The translations under genes and the position numbers were made by a program. This document shows positions 24,901-33,097 of a stretch of 64,000 bases of DNA, piece after piece. The stretch is from Microbulbifer pacificus (GTDB lineage Bacteria; Pseudomonadota; Gammaproteobacteria; Pseudomonadales; Cellvibrionaceae), in assembly GCF_033723955.1 (NCBI RefSeq), contig NZ_CP137555.1:3154001-3218000 (forward strand), written 5' to 3'. Below the pieces are notes generated by a model. That model was given only the letters and a program-made list of their open reading frames with translations. It was not told the origin of the DNA and did not search any database. The first letter of the stretch is position 1. Every line of letters begins with the position of its first letter.

Positions 24901-27070
24901 CGGTTCCCTGTACTACCTGCGCCACCAGGATATTCTCACCGGCTCCGAGCGCCTGCGGGTGGAAGTGCGGGACAAGAACTCCGGTCTGGTGCTGGGGGTG
25001 AAAAACCTCACCCCGGTGATCGATTACGATGTGGATTACATCCAGGGCCGCGTGCTGCTGAACCGTCCGCTGTCGGCCATCGCCAACGACAACCTGATCG
25101 TTCAGGATGGCTCCTACAACGGCAATCCGCAGTATCTGGTGGCCCGCTACGAATACACCCCGGGCTTTGATGACCTCGACACCCTCGCCCTCGGTGGTCG
25201 CGCCCAGTACTGGGCCGGTGACCATGTCCGCATCGGCGTGAGCTCGAGCCAGCAGGATGAAGAGGACAATGAGTCGTCACTGAACGGCGTCGACCTGACG
25301 CTGCGCAAAACTGCCGGCACCTGGATGAAAGTGGAAGTGGCGGAGAGCCAGGGCAACACCCTGGAAACCCTGTCTTCCCTCGATGGTGGTTACAGCTTCA
25401 ATCAGGGTAGTTTTGAACAGGGAGGGCCTATCGATCCCAATGCCAAGGCCGGCGCGAACAAGGTGGAAGCCGCCATCCAGATGGGGGACTTCTTCGAGGG
25501 TGCGCGCGGTTCCATGTCGGTGTATGCGCAGCAGCGGGACGCGGGCTTTTCCGCGCCGGGCCAGCTGGCGACCTACGATACCGAGCAGTACGGTGCGGTA
25601 GTTAACGTGCCCATTGGTGAGCGTTTCGATGTCGGCCTGAAAATGGACAACAAGGAACAGCAGCAGGGCCTGCAGACCTCCGCCACCGATGTGGAGCTGG
25701 GCTATCGCCTGAGCGAGCGCTGGCGCCTCGCCGCCGCGGCCCGTTCCGACTCCCGGGAGGATCTGTCACCGGTGGTGCCGGTCACCCAGAAACAGGGCGA
25801 TCGCACCGATGTAGCGATCCAGGCCGGTTACGATTCCGGTGCCAATTGGAACGCGTTCGGTTTCGTGCAACGTACCGCCGAGTTGTCCGGCAACCGCGAT
25901 GAAAACAATCGCGTCGGTTTTGGCGGTGCCTACCGCGTCAGTGATCGCCTGACCCTGGACAGCGAACTTTCCGGTGGCGACACCGGCAACGCGGCGCGCG
26001 TCGGTACCGACTTCCTGGTGACCGACCGCACCAACCTGTACCTGAACTACACCCTCGACAACGAACGCACCGACACCGGGGTGCGCGCGCGCAAGGGCAA
26101 CCTGAACAGCGGTTTCCGCAGTCGCTTCTCCGACACTACGAGCATTTACGGCGAAGAGCGCTACACCCACGGGGATGTGTCCACCGGTCTCACCCACGCC
26201 CTCGGCGTGGACTTGGCACCCAGCGACACCTGGAATTACGGAACATCGCTTGAGGCGGGCACCCTCGAGGACCCGCGCACCGGTGCCGAAACCGAGCGCC
26301 GCGCCATGGGCGCCAGCATGGGCTTTAACGACGGCGACCTGCGTGTGTCGAGCGCGGTGGAATACCGCATCGACAATATGCAGACGCTGACCGACCCGGC
26401 AACCGTGCTGGAAAACGAGCGCAAAACCTGGCTGCTGAAAAATGCCCTGAGCTTCCAGATCAGCCCGGACTGGCGTTTGGTGGGCAAGCTCAATTATTCC
26501 GACAGCCAGAGTTCCGCCGGGCAGTTCTATGACGGCAAGTACACCGAGGGTGTGATGGGTTATGCCTACCGCCCGGTGGCGAACGACCGCTGGAATACAC
26601 TGCTGAAGTACACCTACTTCTACAATGTGCCCACCACCGATCAGGTGCTGGTGACCTCAAGCAGCGCCAGCAGTGCGGTGGAGTTCGTGCAGAAGAGTCA
26701 CATCTTCTCCGTGGATACCAACTACGACCTGACCCAGCGCTGGACGCTCGGCGCCAAGTACGCCTACCGTCTGGGGCAGTTGAGCATGGAGCGCGAAAAT
26801 CCCGAGTTCTTTGACAGTAACGCGCACCTGTACGTGATGCGCGCCGACTGGCACTTCGTGAATAAATGGGATTTGTTGCTGGAAGGTCGCGTGCTCGACC
26901 TGCCGGAAGCGGGCGACCGCAGAAGCGGCGCGCTGCTGGCGCTGTATCGCCAGATGGGAAATCACTTCAAGGCGGGTATCGGTTATAACTTTACCGATTT
27001 CTCCGACGACCTGACGGACCTGGATTACGACAGTCAGGGCGTCTTCATCAATATGGTCGGTAAATTTTAA
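21941..27070 (+). CDS. Triple-OmpA-domain outer-membrane beta-barrel protein
   Basis: I chose ATG 21941 (GTG 21938 is in frame), 9 nt after an AGGGAGG site at 21925-21931. The A is shared with the preceding TGA. The 1709-residue product has a signal peptide cut near ALA-QEE. Three OmpA-like domains follow in tandem: about residues 110-205 (FTGHTD), 270-370 (FVGHTD with LSRAEARRV) and 395-525 (FVGYSD with LSSARAQ). The second and third keep the Ser-x-x-x-Ala-Arg-type peptidoglycan-contact pattern. A beta-sandwich-like middle (about 560-800) leads into about 900 residues of alternating aromatic/polar strands with a terminal Phe, as in outer-membrane barrels. It should be anchored both in the outer membrane and to peptidoglycan. 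Its coupling to the giant surface protein suggests it anchors, exports or displays it; this is inference. Confidence 0.88.
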   Translation: MFRSSKNKLAIAMVALVSVSALAQEENQSDISWWQKIPGLSPQIETTGDYTDKPLGSNTETTLIPTAGQRWVQDAESFISPEEVVLENNALPPLVYREVGDEIDPALIDQLRERLAALSDAHELQLIFTGHTDSDPLSEDLQAEFADKTAFTEARAKLVAEYFQTALELPEDAIVVAGRGDSEPLTENITAQGRELNRRVELTLRYFEQDQQARDAQRRAEALQLNRVQVCRQETVCKLRYSAGTDQRARLKNLVSPLRLQPGQVDLPAAFVRRIQEVRNTLLDKPNLTIHFVGHTDGAPLPEGPAELYDDQMALSRAEARRVALAVADQLHLPGYMVTSSGKGASQPIAANDTAKGRSLNRRVEVEFWYDDLLETAADGVQACPESAAAETITIAHESPTGDVPPIFLDSGEPQISSAQLAQMQRLMEEVAGKQNVRLSFVGYSDNERMERREAMVYGDDVGLSSARAQKTMEVVQQQLGLDATQVEFEGRGYVESKDVVQTGFIHMDGARVEVQVLYDELAVLAEQDRLEIERLQQEAEAHNPYALNLMRITVDGAPEYDPHKNSADLQRCTDVALENANIQFRFDNQSMQPRLNVSAFPSTIRYADDPETELVESRVQFKRYTNYPSFITRAEVRIFEEEQSLRDAPLAVVTLDQNGEGSWEADFDSFQAPLKKLKYVLRVYDWKQRFDETRPQTLWLVDNFEPQLQQATTEKELLVGYGENRLSEQHIPVSGNAVLVNGADIPANHSVWLAGREIPVSSSGDFVAEEIFAKGLHTVEVAVLDEQGNGELFLRDLEFNRDDWFSVGIADVTIARDDTNGPAALVTGDQTHYDNSASYDGRLAFYTSGSFGDGWRLSASADTEEGPIDDLFSNFMEKTPDALFRRLDSDLYYPTFGDDSTVVEDAPTSGKFFIKLENYDDYGLWGNFKASYTDNELAHIDRALYGANFHFETDDVTDFGDKRFEVDAFSAEPGTIAGRDEYLGTGGSLYYLRHQDILTGSERLRVEVRDKNSGLVLGVKNLTPVIDYDVDYIQGRVLLNRPLSAIANDNLIVQDGSYNGNPQYLVARYEYTPGFDDLDTLALGGRAQYWAGDHVRIGVSSSQQDEEDNESSLNGVDLTLRKTAGTWMKVEVAESQGNTLETLSSLDGGYSFNQGSFEQGGPIDPNAKAGANKVEAAIQMGDFFEGARGSMSVYAQQRDAGFSAPGQLATYDTEQYGAVVNVPIGERFDVGLKMDNKEQQQGLQTSATDVELGYRLSERWRLAAAARSDSREDLSPVVPVTQKQGDRTDVAIQAGYDSGANWNAFGFVQRTAELSGNRDENNRVGFGGAYRVSDRLTLDSELSGGDTGNAARVGTDFLVTDRTNLYLNYTLDNERTDTGVRARKGNLNSGFRSRFSDTTSIYGEERYTHGDVSTGLTHALGVDLAPSDTWNYGTSLEAGTLEDPRTGAETERRAMGASMGFNDGDLRVSSAVEYRIDNMQTLTDPATVLENERKTWLLKNALSFQISPDWRLVGKLNYSDSQSSAGQFYDGKYTEGVMGYAYRPVANDRWNTLLKYTYFYNVPTTDQVLVTSSSASSAVEFVQKSHIFSVDTNYDLTQRWTLGAKYAYRLGQLSMERENPEFFDSNAHLYVMRADWHFVNKWDLLLEGRVLDLPEAGDRRSGALLALYRQMGNHFKAGIGYNFTDFSDDLTDLDYDSQGVFINMVGKF

Positions 27071-27101
27071 CCCTGCCGTCACTCTACAATTCGCGTGACG
27101 C

Positions 27102-27141
27102 GGCCACTGCAGAATCCTCCCGGAGGGTTTCTGTAGTGGCC
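27102..27141 (+). terminator. Long hairpin after the OmpA/barrel gene
   Basis: GGCCACTGCAGAA (27102-27114) pairs with TTCTGTAGTGGCC (27129-27141) with one G-T wobble, and a nested CCTCC/GGAGG forms the inner stem. It begins 31 nt after the stop. There is no T-tract, so it may act as a stabilising 3' stem or a Rho-assisted end rather than a classical terminator. Confidence 0.55.
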
Positions 27142-27243
27142 TTCGCCGTTACCGGCTGATCATTCCCATCCCTTCTGACGGAAAATCGCCCCTACCCACT
27201 ACATCTCTCCTGCTACCTTTTCGCCTGATGGTTGTACCGATAT

Positions 27244-27257
27244 AAGGCACGTGCCTT
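27244..27257. promoter_or_regulatory. Perfect 14-bp palindrome upstream of the molybdenum hydroxylase operon
   Basis: AAGGCACGTGCCTT is a perfect palindrome located 113 nt before the first hydroxylase gene, in a 299-nt gap that contains no gene. Its size and symmetry fit a dimeric repressor site. The regulator is not identifiable from the window. Confidence 0.4.
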
Positions 27258-27369
27258 GTTTAGAAATAGGCAAGAAGTGCAGAGGAACGTGCGTTGAAAG
27301 CTTCCTCTGCTTGCTCTACTTTGTTATGCGAATAGGTATAAGTAAAAAAACAGGCGAGCGGAGAAGCCC

Positions 27370-27876
27370 ATGATAAAACTCACCATCAACGGCGAGCCGC
27401 GCTCGCTGGATGTACCCGCCGATACCCCCATCCTTTGGGTACTGCGCGATACGCTAAAGCTCACCGGTACACGCTTCGGTTGCGGCATGGCGTTATGCGG
27501 TGCCTGTACCGTACATCTGGATGGCAATCCTATCCGCTCCTGCACTACGCCAATTTCCATGGCCGAGGGCAAACAAATCTCCACCATTGAGGCCATGCAG
27601 GACGACCCGGTAGGTCGGCGTGTGCAGCAGGCCTGGATGGATGAGGCGGTGGCCCAGTGTGGCTATTGCCAGGGGGGACAGGTGATGAGCGCAGTCGCCT
27701 TGTTGAAGGACAATCCGAATCCCGACGATGCCCAGATCGACCGCCAGATGAGTGGCAATATCTGCCGCTGTGGTACCTATCCCCGTATTCGCAAGGCCAT
27801 TCATCGCGCTGCTGCGGCGGCTGAAAAGAAGGCTGCCAGCATCGGCGAACCCCTGTTTACGGAGGTGAAGGTATGA
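27370..27876 (+). CDS. Molybdenum hydroxylase 2Fe-2S subunit (IorA/CoxS type)
   Basis: The 168-residue protein has the two-cluster layout of this family. A plant-ferredoxin-like N-terminal domain carries Cys38, Cys43, Cys46 and Cys58. The helical C-terminal domain carries Cys97, Cys100, Cys132 and Cys134 (CGYCQGGQ and [11 protein letters not shown]). In known enzymes it passes electrons from the molybdenum centre to an acceptor. No FAD-subunit gene is present, as in isoquinoline 1-oxidoreductase and aldehyde dehydrogenases of the IorAB type that use a membrane or cytochrome acceptor. The start ATG has a GGAG site just upstream and the stop overlaps the next ATG by 4 nt. The substrate cannot be told from sequence. 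Confidence 0.93.
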   Translation: MIKLTINGEPRSLDVPADTPILWVLRDTLKLTGTRFGCGMALCGACTVHLDGNPIRSCTTPISMAEGKQISTIEAMQDDPVGRRVQQAWMDEAVAQCGYCQGGQVMSAVALLKDNPNPDDAQIDRQMSGNICRCGTYPRIRKAIHRAAAAAEKKAASIGEPLFTEVKV

Positions 27877-30254
27877 GCAATACGATTGTTGATCCCAACG
27901 CCACGCAGACAGACGAGGTGGAACTGGAAATTGCCAACGTCAGCCGTCGCCGTTTCCTGCGCGGCCTCACCGCCACCGGTGTGCTGGTCATCGCCGCGCG
28001 CTGGACACCGGCGACATCGGCTGCCGAGGGTGAGGACCCGGACAATCCAAAAAAATATGGCGCAGAAGCCATGGCCCACGGGTGGGTGGACAACCCGGAT
28101 GTGTTTATCAGTATCGCTCCGGACAATACCGTCACCCTGATCAATCACCGCGGCGAAATGGGGCAGGGCATCCGCACCAGTGTGGCGATGGTCATGGCCG
28201 ACGAAATGGGGGCCGACTGGCAGAAGGTGCGCGTTGAACAGGCCATTGCCAACGAAGAAAAATATGGCAACCAGAATACCGATGGCTCCCGTTCCATGCG
28301 CCACTGGTTTGACCCGCTGCGTCGAGCCGGTGCCGCGGCACGCAGCATGCTGGAACACGCGGCGGCCAAACTGTGGGGCGTGCCGGTGGCGGAATGTCGC
28401 ACCGGGGTACATCAGGTAATCCATATTCCCACAAACCGTACGCTGTCTTTCGGTGAACTGGCGGCGACGGCTGCCGAGCAGCCGGTTCCGGAGCGCAAGT
28501 CCCTGAAGCTGAAAAGCCCGGACGAATGGCGCTTTATCATGCGCGAGCCGCAGGCGTTTCCCAAAACCAATGACGCCCAGCCGCTGGCCGTCGACGGAAT
28601 GGATATCCTAACCGGCAAGGCACAGTTCGCCGCTGACGTCAGCTGGGACAACATGCTGTACGCAGTCATCGCACGCCCGCCATCTTACGGTGCGGCGGTA
28701 AAATCATTCGATGACAAAAAGGCGCTGGCGGTGCCGGGCGTGGTCAAGGTGATCCAGATGCCCACCGCAACGCAGCCCTCTGGCTATGAGCCCATGGGCG
28801 GGATTGCCGTGCTGGCGGAATCCACCTGGGCGGCGATCCAGGGACGCAAGGCGCTCGGCATCGACTGGGATAACGGGCCGGCCGGTGCCAATGCCAGTTA
28901 CGACTCGGTCGCCTACCGCAAGCTACTGGGGGAGCGGGCGAAAACAACGGGCAAGGTGGTGAGCCAGAAGGGTGATATGGCGGCCGCCCGCGAGGCTGCT
29001 GCGCAGTCGTTGAGCGTCAATTACTACGCACCGCATATGGCCCAGGCGCCGATGGAACCCATGGCGGCCATGGTGCGGATTAACGGGGACAGGGCCGATG
29101 TGTGGACTTCGGTGCAGAATCCCCAAGCTGCCCGCGATGGCGTGGCCAAACGCCTGCAGTTGAAGCCGGAAAATGTCACTGTGCAGTGTGGTCTGATGGG
29201 CGGCGGCTTCGGGCGCAAAGCCAAACCGGACTATGTATTTGAGGCCGCGGACCTGAGCAAGGCGATGAATGGTCGCCCGGTACGGGTACAGTGGACCCGT
29301 GAAGATGACCTGCACAACGGCTTTTTCCACACGGTGGCACTGGAGCATATGCAAGGCTACCTGGACGACAACAAGCGGGTCAGCGGCTGGCTGCACCGTT
29401 CCCTTGCTCCCAGTATCTCGTCCCTGTTTGCCCCCAATGCCGAGTATCAGTCCCCGTCTGAAATGGGCATGGGCATCCGCAATATGCCGTTCGATATCCC
29501 GGCGGTACAGTTGGAGAACGGCGAGGCGGAGGGGCATATCCGTATCGGCTGGTTCCGCTCGGTATACAACGTGCCTCACGCCTTTGCGATCCAGAGTTTT
29601 GTTGCCGAGCTCGCCCATCTGGCGGGCAAAGATCACCGGGACTTTCTGCTGGAGTTACTGGGACCGGACAGAAAAATCGATCCGGGCAAGGAACATATAT
29701 TTAATTACGGCGAAGACCCTGCGCGCTATCCCATCGACACGGCTCGTTACCGGGCAGTGATCGAGCGGGCTACGAAAGAGGCCGGCTGGGGTAGGGAAAT
29801 GCCAGCCAACCGCGGGCTGGGTCTCGCGGTGCACAACAGCTTTGTGTCCTACTGCGCGATCGTGATGGATGTGGAGGTTACCGAGGGTGGCGATGTTATC
29901 GTGCACCGTGCGGATGTCGCGTTTGACTGCGGCCCCCAGATCAACCCGGATCGTGTCGCCGCCCAGATGGAAGGTGCCTGCGTGATGGGCACCGGCATCG
30001 CGTTGATGACGCAGATTACGGCCAAGGACGGACGGATTCAGCAGGATAACTTTCACCAGTACCTGGTACCGCGAATCAACCACGCCCCGCGGGAAATTCA
30101 TGTACACGCGGTAAATAACGATCTGGATATGCCCCTCGGCGGCGTGGGGGAACCGGGGCTGCCGCCGGTGGCCCCGGCCCTGTGCAATGCGATTTTTGCC
30201 GCGACCGGCAAACGTATCCGCACCCTGCCGATCGCAGACCAGTTGAAAAGCTGA
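27873..30254 (+). CDS. Molybdenum hydroxylase large subunit, Tat-exported (IorB type)
   Basis: The 793-residue protein overlaps the 2Fe-2S subunit gene by 4 nt. A twin-arginine motif, SRRRFLRG, at residues 24-31 is followed by a short hydrophobic stretch, so the folded complex should be exported by Tat. The molybdopterin-binding features are present: [14 protein letters not shown] loop (here [10 protein letters not shown]), MGGGFGRK, and near the C-terminus [15 protein letters not shown] with the catalytic Glu of the xanthine oxidase family. It lacks an FAD or 2Fe-2S domain, which fits the separate small subunit. It probably oxidises an aldehyde or N-heterocycle at the periplasmic face. The exact substrate is unknown. 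Confidence 0.92.
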   Translation: MSNTIVDPNATQTDEVELEIANVSRRRFLRGLTATGVLVIAARWTPATSAAEGEDPDNPKKYGAEAMAHGWVDNPDVFISIAPDNTVTLINHRGEMGQGIRTSVAMVMADEMGADWQKVRVEQAIANEEKYGNQNTDGSRSMRHWFDPLRRAGAAARSMLEHAAAKLWGVPVAECRTGVHQVIHIPTNRTLSFGELAATAAEQPVPERKSLKLKSPDEWRFIMREPQAFPKTNDAQPLAVDGMDILTGKAQFAADVSWDNMLYAVIARPPSYGAAVKSFDDKKALAVPGVVKVIQMPTATQPSGYEPMGGIAVLAESTWAAIQGRKALGIDWDNGPAGANASYDSVAYRKLLGERAKTTGKVVSQKGDMAAAREAAAQSLSVNYYAPHMAQAPMEPMAAMVRINGDRADVWTSVQNPQAARDGVAKRLQLKPENVTVQCGLMGGGFGRKAKPDYVFEAADLSKAMNGRPVRVQWTREDDLHNGFFHTVALEHMQGYLDDNKRVSGWLHRSLAPSISSLFAPNAEYQSPSEMGMGIRNMPFDIPAVQLENGEAEGHIRIGWFRSVYNVPHAFAIQSFVAELAHLAGKDHRDFLLELLGPDRKIDPGKEHIFNYGEDPARYPIDTARYRAVIERATKEAGWGREMPANRGLGLAVHNSFVSYCAIVMDVEVTEGGDVIVHRADVAFDCGPQINPDRVAAQMEGACVMGTGIALMTQITAKDGRIQQDNFHQYLVPRINHAPREIHVHAVNNDLDMPLGGVGEPGLPPVAPALCNAIFAATGKRIRTLPIADQLKS

Positions 30255-30266
30255 GCGGAGCGAGAG

Positions 30267-31259
30267 ATGCAGCACCTCGATGTGCAGGTGGTAGAGCGGG
30301 GACTGGCGTGGCTGAGCGCCGGTGAAACCATCTGGTTCTGCACCGTGCTCTCCACGTTCGGATCATCGCCGCGGGCGCCGGGCTCGATCATGGTGGCGCG
30401 CGGGGATGGCAGGCATCTGGGCTCGTTATCCGGTGGCTGCGTGGAGGAGGATTTTCTCGCGCGGGTGCAGCGTGGCGAATTCAGCCAGCGGGTGTCTGTC
30501 GAACGCTACGGCGACCAGCGCGATCGACCTGCGGTTGAGCATCGCCTGCCGGTGCAGTTGCCCTGCGGCGGTATTCTGGAGGTATTGATTGAGCGCCTCA
30601 CCCCGGAGCATGGGAATCGCCAGCACCTTGCGGAATTGCTCGCGGTATTGCGTGGACAGCGGCAGAAAATACGCACGGTCTCCCTGGTCGACGGGTGCAG
30701 TAGTCTGTTCCCGGTTGCGCACACCGACGGTGATACCGTATCGGTCACCGCGGATATCGCCAGCATTCGTGTGGGGCCTGCCTCACGCCTGGTGATCGCC
30801 GGGCTCTCCAGTGTTGCCAGAACCTGTGCAGAGTTTGCGGTGGCGCTGGGTTACGAAGTGATCCTGTGCGAACCGCGGGAAGAGGAATATCGCGATTTCC
30901 ATCTCGCCGGTGTGCGTCTGGAAAAAATCTTCCCCTCACGGTTTATCGCCGAGGCGGGCAATTGCCACCAGCAGACTGCGGTGGTGGCGATGACTCACGA
31001 CCCGCGTATCGATGACCTGGCGATGATGGAAGCGGTCAAAACTGACGCTTTCTATATCGGCGTTATGGGATCACGGCGAACCTCGGATAAACGGGCCACC
31101 CGGCTGTTATCCACAGGCGGCCTGACCGCGGAAGAGCTGGATCGCATCCATATGCCCATTGGCCTCGCTTTGGGGAGTAAAACACCTGCGGAAATCGCGC
31201 TGGCGGTGATGGCCGATATCCTGCGTGTACAGCGAGGTATCCGGCGCGATGCACTCTGA
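30267..31259 (+). CDS. XdhC/CoxI-family molybdenum cofactor insertion protein
   Basis: The 330-residue product starts 12 nt after the large subunit, with a GGAGCGAGAG-type ribosome-binding site. The N-terminal XdhC_CoxI domain contains the GSSPRAPGSIMV motif and a SGGCVEEDF segment. The C-terminal half (from about residue 165) is a Rossmann-like XdhC_C domain (RLVIAGLSSVARTCAEFA) with IGVMGSRRTSDKR near 265. In the family, XdhC binds molybdenum cofactor, promotes its sulfuration and delivers it to the apo-hydroxylase. Gene position directly behind the two subunits fits this role for IorAB-type enzymes. Confidence 0.9.
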   Translation: MQHLDVQVVERGLAWLSAGETIWFCTVLSTFGSSPRAPGSIMVARGDGRHLGSLSGGCVEEDFLARVQRGEFSQRVSVERYGDQRDRPAVEHRLPVQLPCGGILEVLIERLTPEHGNRQHLAELLAVLRGQRQKIRTVSLVDGCSSLFPVAHTDGDTVSVTADIASIRVGPASRLVIAGLSSVARTCAEFAVALGYEVILCEPREEEYRDFHLAGVRLEKIFPSRFIAEAGNCHQQTAVVAMTHDPRIDDLAMMEAVKTDAFYIGVMGSRRTSDKRATRLLSTGGLTAEELDRIHMPIGLALGSKTPAEIALAVMADILRVQRGIRRDAL

Positions 31260-31941
31260 CTTCGATAACCTGCCTTATGAACTCGGCGGCCGAACCCTGG
31301 GACTGGTAATGGCTGCCGGGTTTTCCCGGCGTTTCGGCGGTGTTGACAAACGCACCTTACGCTTGGCGGACGGTGTTGGTCTGCTCGAACACACGCTGGC
31401 GCAGCTTCGGCCCGTCTTTACGGACACGAGTGGGGCGAGCCTGCTGGCGGTGGTGATTCGTCCCGACGACTGCCCGACTGCGCTGGGGATCCCAGACGAC
31501 TGCCACATTGTCAGAGCGCCCAATGCGCGCTGTGGCCTGGGGGCCAGTATCTCTGATGGGATGACCGCCGTACGGGAAATGTCGTTTATCCGTGATATCG
31601 ACAGTGTTGCGATCCTGTTGGGGGATATGCCCGCACTGCAACCGGCAATACTCACGAAACTATTAAAACTCAGTGCTAACGATGCCATTGTCCGCCCGCG
31701 GTTTAACATGCAGTGCGGCCACCCCGTGGTGTTCGGACGAAAATTCTGGCCTGCGTTATATGGCCTTACCGGGGACGAGGGTGCACGCCAGGTCATCGCC
31801 GCGAATGTATCCGCGCTGACCGTCGTTGACGTGGATGACCCGGGTACACTTCTCGATATTGATACCCGGGGAGCGTTTGATCGCCACTGGCAGGGTAATG
31901 CCGGAATGACTTCGAATTTATTCCCAGCCGCTCAGGACTAA
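31249..31941 (+). CDS. MocA-like molybdenum cofactor nucleotidyltransferase
   Basis: The most likely start is ATG 31249, which overlaps the XdhC stop by 11 nt and gives 230 residues; an upstream GTG at 31225 is in frame. The nucleotidyltransferase signature GLVMAAGFSRRFGGVDKR (about residues 17-34) corresponds to the 'LAAGxSxRxGxxK' loop of the MobA/MocA family. ILLGDMPAL carries the metal-binding Asp. Known MocA enzymes convert molybdopterin to the cytosine dinucleotide form used by bacterial hydroxylases. That matches the operon. The 3' end overlaps the convergent dehydrogenase gene by 24 nt. Confidence 0.88.
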   Translation: MHSDFDNLPYELGGRTLGLVMAAGFSRRFGGVDKRTLRLADGVGLLEHTLAQLRPVFTDTSGASLLAVVIRPDDCPTALGIPDDCHIVRAPNARCGLGASISDGMTAVREMSFIRDIDSVAILLGDMPALQPAILTKLLKLSANDAIVRPRFNMQCGHPVVFGRKFWPALYGLTGDEGARQVIAANVSALTVVDVDDPGTLLDIDTRGAFDRHWQGNAGMTSNLFPAAQD

Positions 31942-32943
31942 CTTGCCGATCGTCCTGCCGGTTTCCAGTTGCCGGTGCGCCAGGCGCAAGTTGGTGGCAC
32001 TTATCGGCTCCACCGTGTCACTGACGGTGGTCACTAGTGTCTCGTTATCCACCAGCTCCGCGATCTGCTCCAGTATCCATCCCTGGCGATCCATGTCATC
32101 GGTTGCAAATTGGCTGCGGGTAAACATGAACTCCCATACAAAGGTCGCACTTTTGGGTTTCAGCAGGTTCAGCGGCAGGGGCTCTTTATTGTCGACCACG
32201 CAGCAGATTTTCCCCTGGGGCTTGATGGCATTGGCCATGGCCGGGAAGTGCTGGTCGGTGTCTGCGAGGCAGAGAATATAATCAACCTCCGGAATACCGA
32301 TATCCGTGAGCTCCTCATCCACCGGGTTGCGATGGTTCACCACATGGCTCGCCCCCATCTGTTTTACCCAGAAGCTGGATTTGGTGCGCGATGCGGTGGC
32401 GATCACATTGAGCTTGGCCAGCGCGCGCGCCAGCTGGATGGCCATGGAACCTACCCCCCCGGCGGCGCCAATGATCAGGATGGACTTGCCGGCATCTTTT
32501 CCGGTACTGCTGATTTCGAGTCGGTCAAACAGGGCTTCCCAGGCGGTGAGGCTGGTCAGTGGCAGCGCAGCCGCCGCGGAGTAGTCCTGGGTGCGGGGAA
32601 TGCGGGCTGCGAGGCGCGCATCCACCAGCTGGAATTCGCTGTAGCAACCGGGTCGGGTGATATCGCCGGCATAGTACACCTGGTCGCCGGGCCCGAAGTT
32701 TTCCACCGCACTGCCAACGGCCACGACTTCACCCGCCGCATCCCAGCCGAGGATTTTTGGTGTTGTTTCCACAATGGCGTCGGGTTTGGGGGCGCGGACT
32801 TTGGTGTCCACCGGGTTTACCGCGATGGCTTTGACCGCCACCAGCAGGTCCCGCGGGCCGGGTTCCGGTTGGTCTATTTGCAGGTCAAGCAGGGACTCTT
32901 CAGCGTCGATGGGCAGGTATTGGAAAAGACCGACAGCTTTCAC
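31918..32943 (-). CDS. Zinc-type alcohol dehydrogenase-like (quinone reductase family) oxidoreductase
   Basis: The frame is open far upstream, but the family normally begins M-K-A-V-G. This is encoded from GTG at 32943, 7 nt after a GGAG site, and gives 341 residues, the usual length. The N-terminal GroES-like domain contains NPVDTKVR and GWDAAGEVVAVGS. The Rossmann domain begins with SILIIGAAGGVGSMAIQLARAL. Structural-zinc cysteines are absent, as in the NADPH:quinone reductase-like branch. It probably reduces quinones or unsaturated carbonyls using NAD(P)H. It converges on the MocA-like gene with a 24-nt overlap of coding 3' ends and shows no functional link to the neighbours. Confidence 0.88.
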   Translation of the reverse strand: MKAVGLFQYLPIDAEESLLDLQIDQPEPGPRDLLVAVKAIAVNPVDTKVRAPKPDAIVETTPKILGWDAAGEVVAVGSAVENFGPGDQVYYAGDITRPGCYSEFQLVDARLAARIPRTQDYSAAAALPLTSLTAWEALFDRLEISSTGKDAGKSILIIGAAGGVGSMAIQLARALAKLNVIATASRTKSSFWVKQMGASHVVNHRNPVDEELTDIGIPEVDYILCLADTDQHFPAMANAIKPQGKICCVVDNKEPLPLNLLKPKSATFVWEFMFTRSQFATDDMDRQGWILEQIAELVDNETLVTTVSDTVEPISATNLRLAHRQLETGRTIGKLVLSGWE

Positions 32944-33097
32944 GTGGGAGCTCCATATCCGTTGGGTGCTTATAGGGGGCGGACAATCAATGTCCTTTGC
33001 TTCAACAATCTCGCCAGTGAGTGCGCACAGTGTGGCACCGCTTTTGTAGGCGCGGTCGCAGTTTAGTTGAGCGGTACCGCAGAGACTGTGATTTGCC

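Noticed and set aside
27142..27369. Sigma70 promoter for the molybdenum hydroxylase operon (TTGAAA near 27294 with TACTTT near 27317)
   Set aside because: Spacing is 17 nt but the -10 matches the consensus at only three positions; other combinations have poor spacing, so no call was made.
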